Below, one piece after another: positions 42,885-50,894 of a DNA stretch of 64,000 bases. The position numbers and the translations under genes are program-made. Under the pieces are notes generated by a model. The model was not told the origin of the DNA. It made no database searches and worked only from the letters and a program-made list of their open reading frames with translations. The stretch comes from Mesoflavibacter sp037029465. GTDB taxonomy: Bacteria; Bacteroidota; Bacteroidia; Flavobacteriales; Flavobacteriaceae. The DNA lies in assembly GCF_037029465.1 (NCBI RefSeq), contig NZ_JAYMEM010000003.1, forward strand, positions 242,374-306,373, given 5' to 3'. Within the stretch, counting starts at the first letter, position 1. Each line of letters begins with the position of its first letter.

Positions 42885-43434
42885 TTCTGGGAGAATTATT
42901 TTGTACAAATATACTATTATAAATACGTTATAATTTTATAAGAACGTTAATTAACTTTTTTGAAGCAGAAATAATGAAAACCCGAAAAAACAGTGTTTTT
43001 TAGATGAAATTTCCCTTGTAAAAAATTTCAACCCTTAAAAAAGCCCTACAATTATTACATTTTAAAACATAAATCATATTTGAATATTTCAAATTAAAAC
43101 TTTAATAAAGACAAAATTTTAAAAACTGAAATGTTTTTGATTTTTTTACTTCACATTTAATAGTCAAATTCATAGATTTTACTGCTTTTGTTTGGAGGCT
43201 AATATTGAAAAAATATATCTTAAAAAAATAATCATGAAAATGGTTGAATTTATTAACCCTTAAACCTTAAAAACTATGCTAACAATTGCCAAACTAATAA
43301 TTGATATTATCACATCAATTATTTACTAAAAACCAAAAAAGTAAAGCTTAGTCTAGAATAAGTTTTACATTTTTTTTAAAACACACAATTTGGCAAGCGT
43401 AATTTAAACCAGTAGTTTTGTAAAAAGGTTTATA
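42885..43434. other. AT-rich intergenic stretch with two tiny ORFs
   Basis: 550 bases without a convincing gene. Two minute ORFs on the plus strand follow one another: 43234-43263 (MKMVEFINP) and 43276-43329 (17 residues, MLTIAKLIIDIITSIIY), the second being an amphipathic hydrophobic segment. A TTTG at 43188-43193 and TAATATTG near 43200 could be a promoter. The remainder shows no repeat or strong hairpin that I can see. Confidence 0.3.
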
Positions 43435-43587
43435 ATGAAAAAGAAATTTTTTAAACTTTTAGCCAAGCTAAATAATTTAATCTTACCTAGTTATACAAAA
43501 CAAGGCTTAGACCTTAGTAAAGCAAGTAAACTACAATTAGCCATCTTTGGATGGAAGCTTTACGTGACCAAAAATGCTTTAGATTAA
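43435..43587 (+). CDS. Small conserved 50-aa protein
   Basis: ATG-initiated 50-codon ORF giving a basic, helix-rich protein beginning MKKKFFKLLAKLNNLILPSY and continuing TKQGLDLSKASKLQLAIFG. I recall near-identical short proteins in many flavobacterial genomes, sometimes labelled 'SsrA-binding protein' without real similarity to SmpB. It stands between the AT-rich gap and the tRNA-Arg promoter. Function unknown. Confidence 0.7.
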   Translation: MKKKFFKLLAKLNNLILPSYTKQGLDLSKASKLQLAIFGWKLYVTKNALD

Positions 43588-43604
43588 ATTTTTATAACAT
43601 TAAT

Positions 43605-43636
43605 TTTGATGTTTATATAAAAAAGGAATATATTTG
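43605..43636 (+). promoter_or_regulatory. Promoter of tRNA-Arg (TTTG, 20 bases, TATATTTG)
   Basis: -33 TTTG at 43605-43608 and -7 TATATTTG at 43629-43636, spaced 20 bases, ending 15 bases before the tRNA 5' end. This is a full consensus Bacteroidota promoter. Confidence 0.8.
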
Positions 43637-43651
43637 CACCCACAAAAAAAT

Positions 43652-43725
43652 GGCCTCGTGGCGCAACTGAATAGCGCATCTGATTACGGCTCAGAAGGTT
43701 ACAGGTTTGAATCCTGTCGAGGTCA
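43652..43725 (+). tRNA. tRNA-Arg (anticodon ACG)
   Basis: 74 nt. Acceptor GGCCTCG pairs with CGAGGTC (one G-U), anticodon stem TCTGA/TCAGA with loop TTACGGC giving ACG, T arm ACAGG/CCTGT with TTTGAAT. CCA is not encoded. The ACG anticodon needs A34-to-inosine editing to read CGN codons, so TadA is expected elsewhere. Confidence 0.97.
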
Positions 43726-43733
43726 CAACAATT

Positions 43734-43763
43734 AAAAACCACGTCAGTTAGACGTGGTTTTTT
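43734..43763 (+). terminator. Intrinsic terminator of tRNA-Arg
   Basis: AAAACCACGTC / GACGTGGTTTT with a 5-base loop, followed by T-rich sequence, 9 bases after the tRNA. Confidence 0.9.
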
Positions 43764-43872
43764 GTTTTAAATCTAATTTCTTCTTTACCTAAAACTATTC
43801 AACAAAAAACAACTTGCTTATTATTAAGCTTATACCTATATTTAATATTAACTAATCAATACTAATAAGGTT

Positions 43873-44079
43873 ATGAAAAAAAATATGGGAGCTTTAGATA
43901 AAAGCTTACGTGTACTTATTGCTATAGTTATTGCTTTATTGTTTTACCTAGATGCAATAGAAGGTACTTTAGCTTACGTATTAATGGCTTTTGCTATTAT
44001 CTTTTTAATTACAAGTTTTATTAGTTTTTGCCCACTGTATACTATTTTAGGCATTAATACTTGTAGACGTAAATCTTAA
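43873..44079 (+). CDS. DUF2892 small membrane protein
   Basis: 68 aa with two membrane helices. NMGALDKSLRVLIAIVIALLFYL at the start and FISFCPLYTILGINTC at the end are the DUF2892 pattern, found alone or fused to rhodanese (YgaP). The conserved Cys-Pro and terminal Cys suggest a thiol/sulfur link, not proven. Its own terminator follows. Confidence 0.88.
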   Translation: MKKNMGALDKSLRVLIAIVIALLFYLDAIEGTLAYVLMAFAIIFLITSFISFCPLYTILGINTCRRKS

Positions 44080-44081
44080 AC

Positions 44082-44115
44082 AAAAAAAGAGCCTTTAACA
44101 AAGGCTCTTTTTTTA
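44082..44115. terminator. Bidirectional intrinsic terminator
   Basis: AAAGAGCCTTT / AAAGGCTCTTT with a 3-base loop and A/T-runs on both sides, between DUF2892 and clpS, overlapping the last bases of clpS. Confidence 0.88.
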
Positions 44116-44388
44116 TACTATTTCTGCGCTTAATCCTGCGTCAAGAAGCATGGAACAACGTGGTTTTAAATCGTCATAATCACCAGTTTTTACTGTGCAT
44201 TTACCTTTATAATGTACTAAAATTGAACATTGCTCTGCTTGCTCTGGTGTGTGATCACATGCATACATTAATGTATTTATAACGTGATCAAAGGTGTTAA
44301 CATCATCATTATATAAAACAATTTCGTTATTGTTTTTTTCTAACGTGTCTACTTCAAATTGTTCTTGAATTTTTTCTTTTGTACTCAT
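44113..44388 (-). CDS. clpS: ATP-dependent Clp protease adaptor ClpS
   Basis: 91-aa N-recognin that delivers N-end-rule substrates to ClpAP-type proteases. NEIVLYNDDVNTFDHVINTLMYACDHTPEQAEQCSILVHYKGKC carries the family signature with the N-degron-binding Asn-Asp-Asp patch and the downstream His. The usual short disordered N-terminus (about 18 residues) is present. Upstream of it on the same strand is prmA. Confidence 0.95.
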   Translation of the reverse strand: MSTKEKIQEQFEVDTLEKNNNEIVLYNDDVNTFDHVINTLMYACDHTPEQAEQCSILVHYKGKCTVKTGDYDDLKPRCSMLLDAGLSAEIV

Positions 44389-44426
44389 ATATACAATGAT
44401 TTTGAGTGTATTACACTTCTAAAATA

Positions 44427-45263
44427 TTAATTTTTAAAATGTAATGCAACCCAATTATTACGTTTTAACGTTTTTGTATGCTGTAAATTATGAGTGTTGC
44501 ACTCTTTTTCGATTAACGGAATGTCATCTTCATAGAAACCACTTAAAAACAAACTTCCGTTAGCATTTAAACATTTTGCATACGTAGCTATGTCTTGTAA
44601 TAAGATATTGCGATTAATATTGGCTATTATTATATCGTAATGTTTATCTTTTAATAATGAAGCGTCACCTTCGTAAACTGAAATGTGATTACAGTTATTA
44701 CGCTCTACATTTTCTAAGCTGTTTAAATAACACCAATTATCAATATCTATGGCATCAATAGGTTGTGCGCCTTTCACCTCTGCCAGAATAGCTAAAACAG
44801 CTGTACCGCACCCCATATCTAAGACTGATTTATCTTTAAAGTTGTTTTGTAAAATATGCTGAATCATCATGTGTGTTGTTTCATGATGTCCTGTTCCAAA
44901 ACTCATTTTTGGCTCGATAATAATATCGTATTCTGTATCAAATTTTTCATGAAATGGTGCACGAACAGCACAAACATTGTCTACCACAATTGAATTAAAG
45001 TTTTTTTCCCATTCTGCATTCCAGTTGGTTTGCTCTATATCTTCATGTGTGTAGCTAATTTCAAACTCATCTGAGTTTAATATCTGAATATCTTCTAGGA
45101 TATTTTCATTCCACTCGTCTTTTTGGATATATGCTGTAACACCTTCTTCGGTTTCTACAAAGCTTTCAAATCCTGCGTAGCCAAGCTCTGCAATAAGAAT
45201 TTCGGTTGCTGGTTGTAATGGTTCTACTTTAAAATAGTAACCTTTATATATGATATTAGACAT
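44427..45263 (-). CDS. prmA: Ribosomal protein L11 methyltransferase
   Basis: 278-aa SAM-dependent methyltransferase that trimethylates ribosomal protein L11. The N-terminal substrate-recognition domain (about 1-100) precedes the Rossmann fold with KMSFGTGHHETTHMM (about 122) and SAM motif DMGCGTAVLAI (about 147-157), then IIANINRNILLQDI, the catalytic-loop NxN region of PrmA. Ends 38 bases before clpS; probably co-transcribed. Confidence 0.93.
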   Translation of the reverse strand: MSNIIYKGYYFKVEPLQPATEILIAELGYAGFESFVETEEGVTAYIQKDEWNENILEDIQILNSDEFEISYTHEDIEQTNWNAEWEKNFNSIVVDNVCAVRAPFHEKFDTEYDIIIEPKMSFGTGHHETTHMMIQHILQNNFKDKSVLDMGCGTAVLAILAEVKGAQPIDAIDIDNWCYLNSLENVERNNCNHISVYEGDASLLKDKHYDIIIANINRNILLQDIATYAKCLNANGSLFLSGFYEDDIPLIEKECNTHNLQHTKTLKRNNWVALHFKN

Positions 45264-45290
45264 TGTTTTTTCAATATTTTTGCGGTTTTA

Positions 45291-45394
45291 CCCGCGTTAG
45301 CGATAGTAGTGACATCCTTTTTTGAGGTACGAGAAAAAGATATAACGAATAGCGCGACGCTTTGCCTGACTTAAATCAGGCAAAGTGTAACGCC
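45291..45394. repeat. Palindromic interspersed repeat between prmA and tpiA
   Basis: Non-coding element starting CCCGCGTTAGCGATAG, with CATCCTTTTTTGAGG and GAGAAAAAGATATAACG in the middle and AGCGCGACGC near the end. Outer GCGTTA (45294-45299) pairs with TAACGC (45388-45393), and an inner hairpin TTTGCCTGA / TCAGGCAAA lies at 45361-45384. I recall this type of element between many flavobacterial genes. It may also serve as the tpiA transcript end. Confidence 0.6.
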
Positions 45395-45406
45395 AAAAGT
45401 AAAATT

Positions 45407-46156
45407 TTAAAATGCGTTTACTATTGCGAAAAAATCTTCTGCTTTTAATGCTGCTCCGCCAATTAAGCCGCCATCTACGTCTGGTTTAGAAAAAATTTCT
45501 TTAGCGTTGTTTGGTTTTACGCTACCACCATAAAGAATTGACACATCGTTTGCTACATCATTACCATATTTATCTGCTAATGTTTTACGGATAAATGCAT
45601 GCATGTCTTGCGCTTGCTCTGGACTAGCTGTCTCACCAGTACCAATTGCCCAAACAGGCTCATAAGCTAAAATTATGTTTTTAAATGCTAATGCATCTAA
45701 ATGAAATAGTGCATTGCTAATTTGACTACCAACTACCGCTTCTTCATTTCCTGCTTTACGGTCTTGTAACTCTTCCCCAAAACAGAAAATAACTTTCATA
45801 TCATTAGCCAATGCAGCATCTACTTTTTTTGCTAAAGACTCGTCTGTTTCATTAAAATAAGCACGACGCTCGCTGTGCCCTAAAATTACCGTTTGTACAC
45901 CTATGCTTTTTAGCATTGATGCGCTTACTTCACCTGTATAGGCTCCGTTTTCTGCAAAGTGCATATTTTGTGCAATAACCTCTATATCTGATGTTCTTAA
46001 GGCTTGAAAAGCATGCCATAAGTTAGTAAAGGTTGGAGCAACCATAACTTCTGCATTGCTAGTTTTTGTTTGCGTTTTTAAATCTGAAATTAACCCTTCT
46101 GTTTGGGCTAAATCGTTATTCATTTTCCAGTTTCCTGCGACGATGTTTTTTCTCAT
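45407..46156 (-). CDS. tpiA: Triosephosphate isomerase
   Basis: Glycolytic interconversion of DHAP and glyceraldehyde 3-phosphate. 249 aa. NWKMN (catalytic Lys, about 10-14), GHSERR (catalytic His, about 94-99), AYEPVWAIGTGE (catalytic Glu, about 165-176) and the phosphate-binding LYGGSVKP and GGLIGGAAL are all present. Confidence 0.97.
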   Translation of the reverse strand: MRKNIVAGNWKMNNDLAQTEGLISDLKTQTKTSNAEVMVAPTFTNLWHAFQALRTSDIEVIAQNMHFAENGAYTGEVSASMLKSIGVQTVILGHSERRAYFNETDESLAKKVDAALANDMKVIFCFGEELQDRKAGNEEAVVGSQISNALFHLDALAFKNIILAYEPVWAIGTGETASPEQAQDMHAFIRKTLADKYGNDVANDVSILYGGSVKPNNAKEIFSKPDVDGGLIGGAALKAEDFFAIVNAF

Positions 46157-46213
46157 GTCTTTATCTTATTTATTTATGAATAGGTCATCACGTTGCTAGA
46201 CCTAACTATAGTT

Positions 46214-47290
46214 TTATTCTAATTTTACTTTTGGATCTAACCAACCGTAGATTATATCTACAAAAATATTAATTATTATGAAGAGTAGCGCTATAATTAG
46301 CACCGAACCCATAATTACAGGCAAGTCTAAAGTGTTTAAAGCGTTTACAATTTCTTTACCTAAGCCATTCCATCCAAAAATATACTCTACAAAAACTGCT
46401 CCTGCTAACATACTTGCAAACCAGCCTGATATTGCTGTAACTACTGGATTTAATGCATTTTTTATAGCATGATTTTTTATAATTTGAAACTCAGAAAGTC
46501 CTTTTGCTTTTGCTGTACGGATGTAATCTTGATTAAAAACTTCTAATAGTGAGTTTCGCATTAATTGAATAACAACTGCTAAAGGTCGTATACCCAAAAC
46601 TATTGCGGGAAGGATTAGATTTTTCCATTTGATGTGCATTTTTTCTCCAAAATCGTCAAGTTCGTATAAACTTCCTGTCATTTCTAAATTTGTGTATTTG
46701 TGTAATACAAAACCAAAAAACCATGCAAATAATATAGCACTAAAAAAGGAAGGTACACTCATCCCTAAAGTACTGATAACTTGTATAAATTTATCTAAAT
46801 ATGTATCTTTTTTTAATGCTGAAATAACACCTAAAAATACTCCTAAAAATAAAGCTATTGTTATCGCTGATATAGCTAAAACAAAAGTATTTGGTAACGT
46901 TTCTGCTAAAACTTGACTTACTTTTTTACCTTGTTTGGTAAAGCTTTCTCTTAAATATGGAAGTTTTAAAACTGTGGTTGTATTTGCTACAGAAAACAGT
47001 TTGGTTGCAGCGTATTTATTTTGACTTAAAAACGTGTAATCACCTTCTGTTTTTGAATGAAATGAAATTGGTGACAAATCATTTAAATAGTATAAATATT
47101 GCGTACTTATAGATTTATCAAATCCATATTTTTTTTTAACAATAGCTAACTGTTCGCTATCTTCATTTTGTCCCAACATCATTTGTGCTGGATCACCTGG
47201 CAACACACTAAATAAAAAGAAGATAACAGTGACTACTCCAAATAATGTGAGTAATGCGTAAAAGATTTTATTTAGTAAGTATCGTAACAG
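46214..47290 (-). CDS. Oligopeptide ABC transporter permease, DppB-like, probable CTG start
   Basis: Inner-membrane permease of the DppB/OppB family. The frame has an ATG at 47206, but starting there gives MLPGDPAQ and removes the first membrane helix. In-frame coding continues upstream through LLRYLLNKIFYALL and TLFGVVTVIFFLFSV, a standard DppB first helix, until a TAG at 47293-47291; the codon after the stop is CTG (47290-47288), sitting where relatives have ATG. I therefore give about 358 aa starting at CTG. The EAA loop (about 258-280; YIRTAKAKGLSEFQIIKNHAIKN) is intact. No DppC, ATPase or binding protein is adjacent. Confidence 0.78.
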   Translation of the reverse strand: MLRYLLNKIFYALLTLFGVVTVIFFLFSVLPGDPAQMMLGQNEDSEQLAIVKKKYGFDKSISTQYLYYLNDLSPISFHSKTEGDYTFLSQNKYAATKLFSVANTTTVLKLPYLRESFTKQGKKVSQVLAETLPNTFVLAISAITIALFLGVFLGVISALKKDTYLDKFIQVISTLGMSVPSFFSAILFAWFFGFVLHKYTNLEMTGSLYELDDFGEKMHIKWKNLILPAIVLGIRPLAVVIQLMRNSLLEVFNQDYIRTAKAKGLSEFQIIKNHAIKNALNPVVTAISGWFASMLAGAVFVEYIFGWNGLGKEIVNALNTLDLPVIMGSVLIIALLFIIINIFVDIIYGWLDPKVKLE

Positions 47291-47341
47291 CTATTTGTTA
47301 ATTTGATGTTTGTTGATTTGTTTCAAAAATTTGTAAAAACA

Positions 47342-48652
47342 CTATTCTTCTTTTAGAGTAACTTTTACAAAATTTAATATTTTGTTTTCTCCAGTTTCTT
47401 CATCTGTTACTAAAGAATCTTTAACAATATTAACAGACTCTATAGTTTCTGAATCTAAAGCATCTACTTCTTCTTTTGTTGAAGGTGATTCATCTATAAA
47501 ATATAAAGAATCACTAATTTCTTCTTCTATAACTTCTGGTTCTGGTCGTTCTACTTTTGGTAACTCAATTTCATTGGCATCATTCCAATGTTTCTTTTGG
47601 ATGATTGTTCCTTTTTCAAGTTTTAAAATCCCTGGATTAGAACGTACGATGGTTTTTAAAGCTGTTTCATCACAGAAATAATAATCAAAATTTAGATTAT
47701 ATTCTTTTTTAAATGTATTTGCTTCTTCTGGTCCTGTTGCTGTGATACCAATAACATCGTAGCCGTTTTCTATAGCTTTATCGGTTAATACTTTTATTGT
47801 TTTAAGACCTTCGGTTTCGGCTTTAGCCAAATTATAATTGATAATTAATAATACATGTGGACGACTTAAAATATCCTCGGTGTAATTTTCGCCATCTTTT
47901 TCAATAGAGAAATCGTGTATTGGTGGCTCGTAACCTTCTTTTATGATATCTGTTTCTACGCCTACATAAGTTCCTGAAGATTCTGGATAGCTACCATTTG
48001 TTACGTATTGCACATCTTCTCCGTTTTCTTTAAAAGTCCAAGTATATTCTATAACTGGTTGTGGTGCATCTTCTGGAATGGTCATTTTTTCAGTAATATT
48101 ATTACCTACTTTAAATGGTCTAAAATCTATACTTGGCAAGTGCATTAAGACATGATAAGCAAACCCTAAGCATGCAATAAAACTTAATAATGCTATTACG
48201 GTTGTAATAAATTTACTAAAGAATGGCTTGATGTATTTTTGACCTGCAAAAATGATAAGGATCATAACTAACAATACAACGTCTTTACCAAAACTTTCCC
48301 ATGGATCCATCTTCATAGCGTCACCAAAACATCCGCAGTCTTTCACTTTATCAAAGTATGCTGAATAGAATGTTAGGAATGTAAAGAAAACTATCATTAA
48401 TAACAAACTCCATAATGTAAATTTCTTTTTATAACCAATAATTAAGAACACTCCTAAAAGCACTTCAAAAACTACAACTACTATAGAAATTCCTAGAGCA
48501 TAAGGCGTAAAAAATGGTAAATCTAAAACGGTTGGACCAAAATATTCTTCTAGTTTAAAAGCAAATCCTATTGGGTCATTAAGCTTTATAAATCCTGAAA
48601 TAATAAAAAATATTCCGACAAAAATTCTTAAAAATCCTACTATAATTTTCAT
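47342..48652 (-). CDS. DoxX/MauE-like membrane protein with C-terminal soluble domain (BT_3928-like)
   Basis: 436 aa. Residues 1-145 have four to five membrane helices of the DoxX/MauE type (RIFVGIFFIISGFIKLNDPIGFAFKLEEYF; KDCGCFGDAMKMDPWESFGKD with a CGC pair, as in MauE-like redox proteins). Residues about 240-370 look like a thioredoxin-like fold without a CxxC (HVLLIINYNLAKAETEGL ... YFCDETALKTIVRSNPGILKLEKG). A redox or maturation role is inferred. Acidic C-terminal tail. About 50 bases upstream of the permease gene; possibly the same transcript. Confidence 0.78.
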   Translation of the reverse strand: MKIIVGFLRIFVGIFFIISGFIKLNDPIGFAFKLEEYFGPTVLDLPFFTPYALGISIVVVVFEVLLGVFLIIGYKKKFTLWSLLLMIVFFTFLTFYSAYFDKVKDCGCFGDAMKMDPWESFGKDVVLLVMILIIFAGQKYIKPFFSKFITTVIALLSFIACLGFAYHVLMHLPSIDFRPFKVGNNITEKMTIPEDAPQPVIEYTWTFKENGEDVQYVTNGSYPESSGTYVGVETDIIKEGYEPPIHDFSIEKDGENYTEDILSRPHVLLIINYNLAKAETEGLKTIKVLTDKAIENGYDVIGITATGPEEANTFKKEYNLNFDYYFCDETALKTIVRSNPGILKLEKGTIIQKKHWNDANEIELPKVERPEPEVIEEEISDSLYFIDESPSTKEEVDALDSETIESVNIVKDSLVTDEETGENKILNFVKVTLKEE

Positions 48653-48729
48653 GTTATTTTTTCCTGAGCAAACAGGTATCTATTTTAATTAATATTATTT
48701 ATGCATTCTTACCTAAGCAGGAATGATAA

Positions 48730-49269
48730 TTATTTTTCATATAAATGTATCATAGAAAACACAGCGTAATTTATCATGTCTTGATAATTTGCATCAATGC
48801 CTTCGCTTACTAATGTTTTCCCTGCGTTATCTTCAATTTGCTTAACGCGTAATAATTTTTGCAAAATTAAATCGGTTAGACTACTTACACGCATATCTCT
48901 CCAAGCCTCGCCATAATCATGGTTTTTGTCTTCCATTAATTTTTTAGTGATTGCAACGTGCTTATCGTATAATTCTGTCGCTTCATTTACATCCATATCT
49001 GGTTGCTCTACAACACCTTTTTCTATTTGTATTAATGCCATAATACAGTAATTGATAATACCTATAAATTCGCTTTGCTCACCTTCATCTACTTTTCTAA
49101 CGTCATTTTGTTGTAAACTTCTTATACGTTGCGCTTTGATAAAAATTTGATCGGTTAAAGATGGTAATCTTAAAATACGCCATGCGCTTCCGTAATCAGA
49201 CATTTTTTTTGTAAAAAGATCTCGACAGGTTTTTATTACCGCATCGTATTGTTTAGAAGTATCTTGCAT
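48730..49269 (-). CDS. DUF1599 family protein
   Basis: 179-aa soluble helical protein with two copies of the DUF1599 motif: DYGSAWRILRLPSLTDQIFIKAQRI (about 24-48) and DYGEAWRDMRVSSLTDLILQKLLRV (about 115-139). Function unknown. Divergent from folP. A decayed GGAATGA-type repeat lies just downstream (48700-48727). Confidence 0.88.
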   Translation of the reverse strand: MQDTSKQYDAVIKTCRDLFTKKMSDYGSAWRILRLPSLTDQIFIKAQRIRSLQQNDVRKVDEGEQSEFIGIINYCIMALIQIEKGVVEQPDMDVNEATELYDKHVAITKKLMEDKNHDYGEAWRDMRVSSLTDLILQKLLRVKQIEDNAGKTLVSEGIDANYQDMINYAVFSMIHLYEK

Positions 49270-49384
49270 AAATGGTGTTCTTATCTTGATAATTTCCGTA
49301 AATTTCGCATAAAATTATTTAAAGTTCAAGGTTTAGGTATTAAAGTTTTAATAAGTTACTCTAACACCTATAAACTATATAGCA

Positions 49385-50209
49385 ATGACAATAAATTGTA
49401 AAGGAAAACTCATCGATTTAAGCATGCCAAAAGTGATGGGGATTTTAAACGTAACACCAGATTCTTTTTATGATGGTGGACGTTATAAAGACGAAAATTC
49501 CATCTTAAATCAAGTTGAAACCATGCTTAATCAAGGCGCTACTTTTATAGATATTGGCGCTTACAGCTCTAGACCAAATGCAGATTTTGTTACAGAAGAG
49601 GAAGAACTACAACGCATTGTACCTATTGTTGAGTTACTAGTGAAACATTTTCCTAAAATTATTATTTCTGTAGACACCTTTAGAAGTGAAGTTGCAAAAC
49701 AAACCATTAAAGCTGGCGCGAGTTTGATTAATGATATTTCGGCAGGATTTTTAGATGAAAATATGCTTGAAACGGTTGCAAACCTAAGCGTGCCTTACAT
49801 TATGATGCATATGCGTGGCACACCACAAACTATGCAAACGCTGACAGATTATGATAACTTGACAAAAGACGTTAATTTTTATTTTTCTGAACGTATTAGT
49901 AAAGCGAGAGCGTTAGGCATAGTGGATTTAATTTTGGATCCTGGTTTTGGATTTGCAAAAACAACACAACAAAATTTTGAACTTTTAAACCAATTAAAGC
50001 TTTTAAATATTGCCGGTTTACCACTTTTAGTTGGAGTCTCTCGTAAATCTATGATTTACAAAACACTAGACACAACAGCTCAAAACGCACTAAACGGAAC
50101 AACTGCTTTACACATGATTGCTTTACAAAAAGGCGCAAAAATTTTACGCGTGCATGATGTAAAAGAAGCTAAAGAATGTATAACACTTTATAACCAATTA
50201 CATGCTTAA
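49385..50209 (+). CDS. folP: Dihydropteroate synthase
   Basis: Joins pABA and hydroxymethyl-dihydropterin pyrophosphate in folate synthesis; target of sulfonamides. 274 aa. MGILNVTPDSFYDGGRY (about 18-34, pterin/pyrophosphate loop), DIGAYSSRPNA and ILDPGFGFAKT and the final region VGVSRKSMI ... LRVHDVKEA are all DHPS motifs. The stop overlaps the start of the next gene by 8 bases. Confidence 0.96.
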   Translation: MTINCKGKLIDLSMPKVMGILNVTPDSFYDGGRYKDENSILNQVETMLNQGATFIDIGAYSSRPNADFVTEEEELQRIVPIVELLVKHFPKIIISVDTFRSEVAKQTIKAGASLINDISAGFLDENMLETVANLSVPYIMMHMRGTPQTMQTLTDYDNLTKDVNFYFSERISKARALGIVDLILDPGFGFAKTTQQNFELLNQLKLLNIAGLPLLVGVSRKSMIYKTLDTTAQNALNGTTALHMIALQKGAKILRVHDVKEAKECITLYNQLHA

Positions 50210-50858
50210 AAAAATAGGATTCACAGGATTAATCACGCTCTTTTTATGGTCTTGCAACTCCGAAAAAGTTATCCAATTACCAGAAATACAACACGCTAAA
50301 ATCACTGAAATTTTAGATGTGTCTCCTGCATATATATTTTATAACGAAACACAACCAGATAGTGTTGAGCTTAATAGAAAAAATTTAATCATCTCTACCA
50401 ACTGGTTATTTAATGTCGATAAACGCTTGACTTTAGAGCAAGCTATACCAAAAATTAAATTTTTGCAAGACAAAAAACGAAATGCAAAAATGCACAAAAA
50501 TGAAGCAGCAAAAAACTATTACACTTGTAACGATAGCAGTATTAAAAATTTAGGATTTATTGAGTTTACAGATGTAAATTATGTTGAAGAAATCAATTCT
50601 GAAAACAATTATATAATAACAATTAATAGTTTAAATGATATTATAGTTCAACATCAAGACTTAAAACTTTCAGAAGTTAATATTGATAATTTAATTATTC
50701 AACTTGAGAATAATTTTAGTAATAGTGAAGAAAATATTGGTTTGACACTTCATTTAAATAAGAAATTAAAATTTCAAGATTACATTACAGTAAAAAACAG
50801 ACTTCAAAACTTAAATTTTGAAAATGTTGTTATTGATAACAAGGAGTATATTTTTTAA
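50202..50858 (+). CDS. Hypothetical lipoprotein in the folP-cdaA operon
   Basis: 218-aa lipoprotein (FLWSC, Cys18). The mature part is acidic with long beta/alpha segments and repeated Asn-Asn/Glu-Asn stretches; no domain recognised. An ExbD-like C-terminal pattern (LTLHLNKKLKFQDYITVKNRL) is only a hint. Translationally coupled to folP (8-base overlap) and 36 bases before cdaA, so it may act with the membrane-bound diadenylate cyclase. Confidence 0.72.
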   Translation: MLKKIGFTGLITLFLWSCNSEKVIQLPEIQHAKITEILDVSPAYIFYNETQPDSVELNRKNLIISTNWLFNVDKRLTLEQAIPKIKFLQDKKRNAKMHKNEAAKNYYTCNDSSIKNLGFIEFTDVNYVEEINSENNYIITINSLNDIIVQHQDLKLSEVNIDNLIIQLENNFSNSEENIGLTLHLNKKLKFQDYITVKNRLQNLNFENVVIDNKEYIF

Positions 50859-50894
50859 TTCAATTTCATTAAATTTACAAAAACCGACTTCACT

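Noticed and set aside
47206..47206. ATG at 47206 as the start of the permease
   Set aside because: It would delete the conserved first membrane helix, which is clearly encoded in frame upstream.
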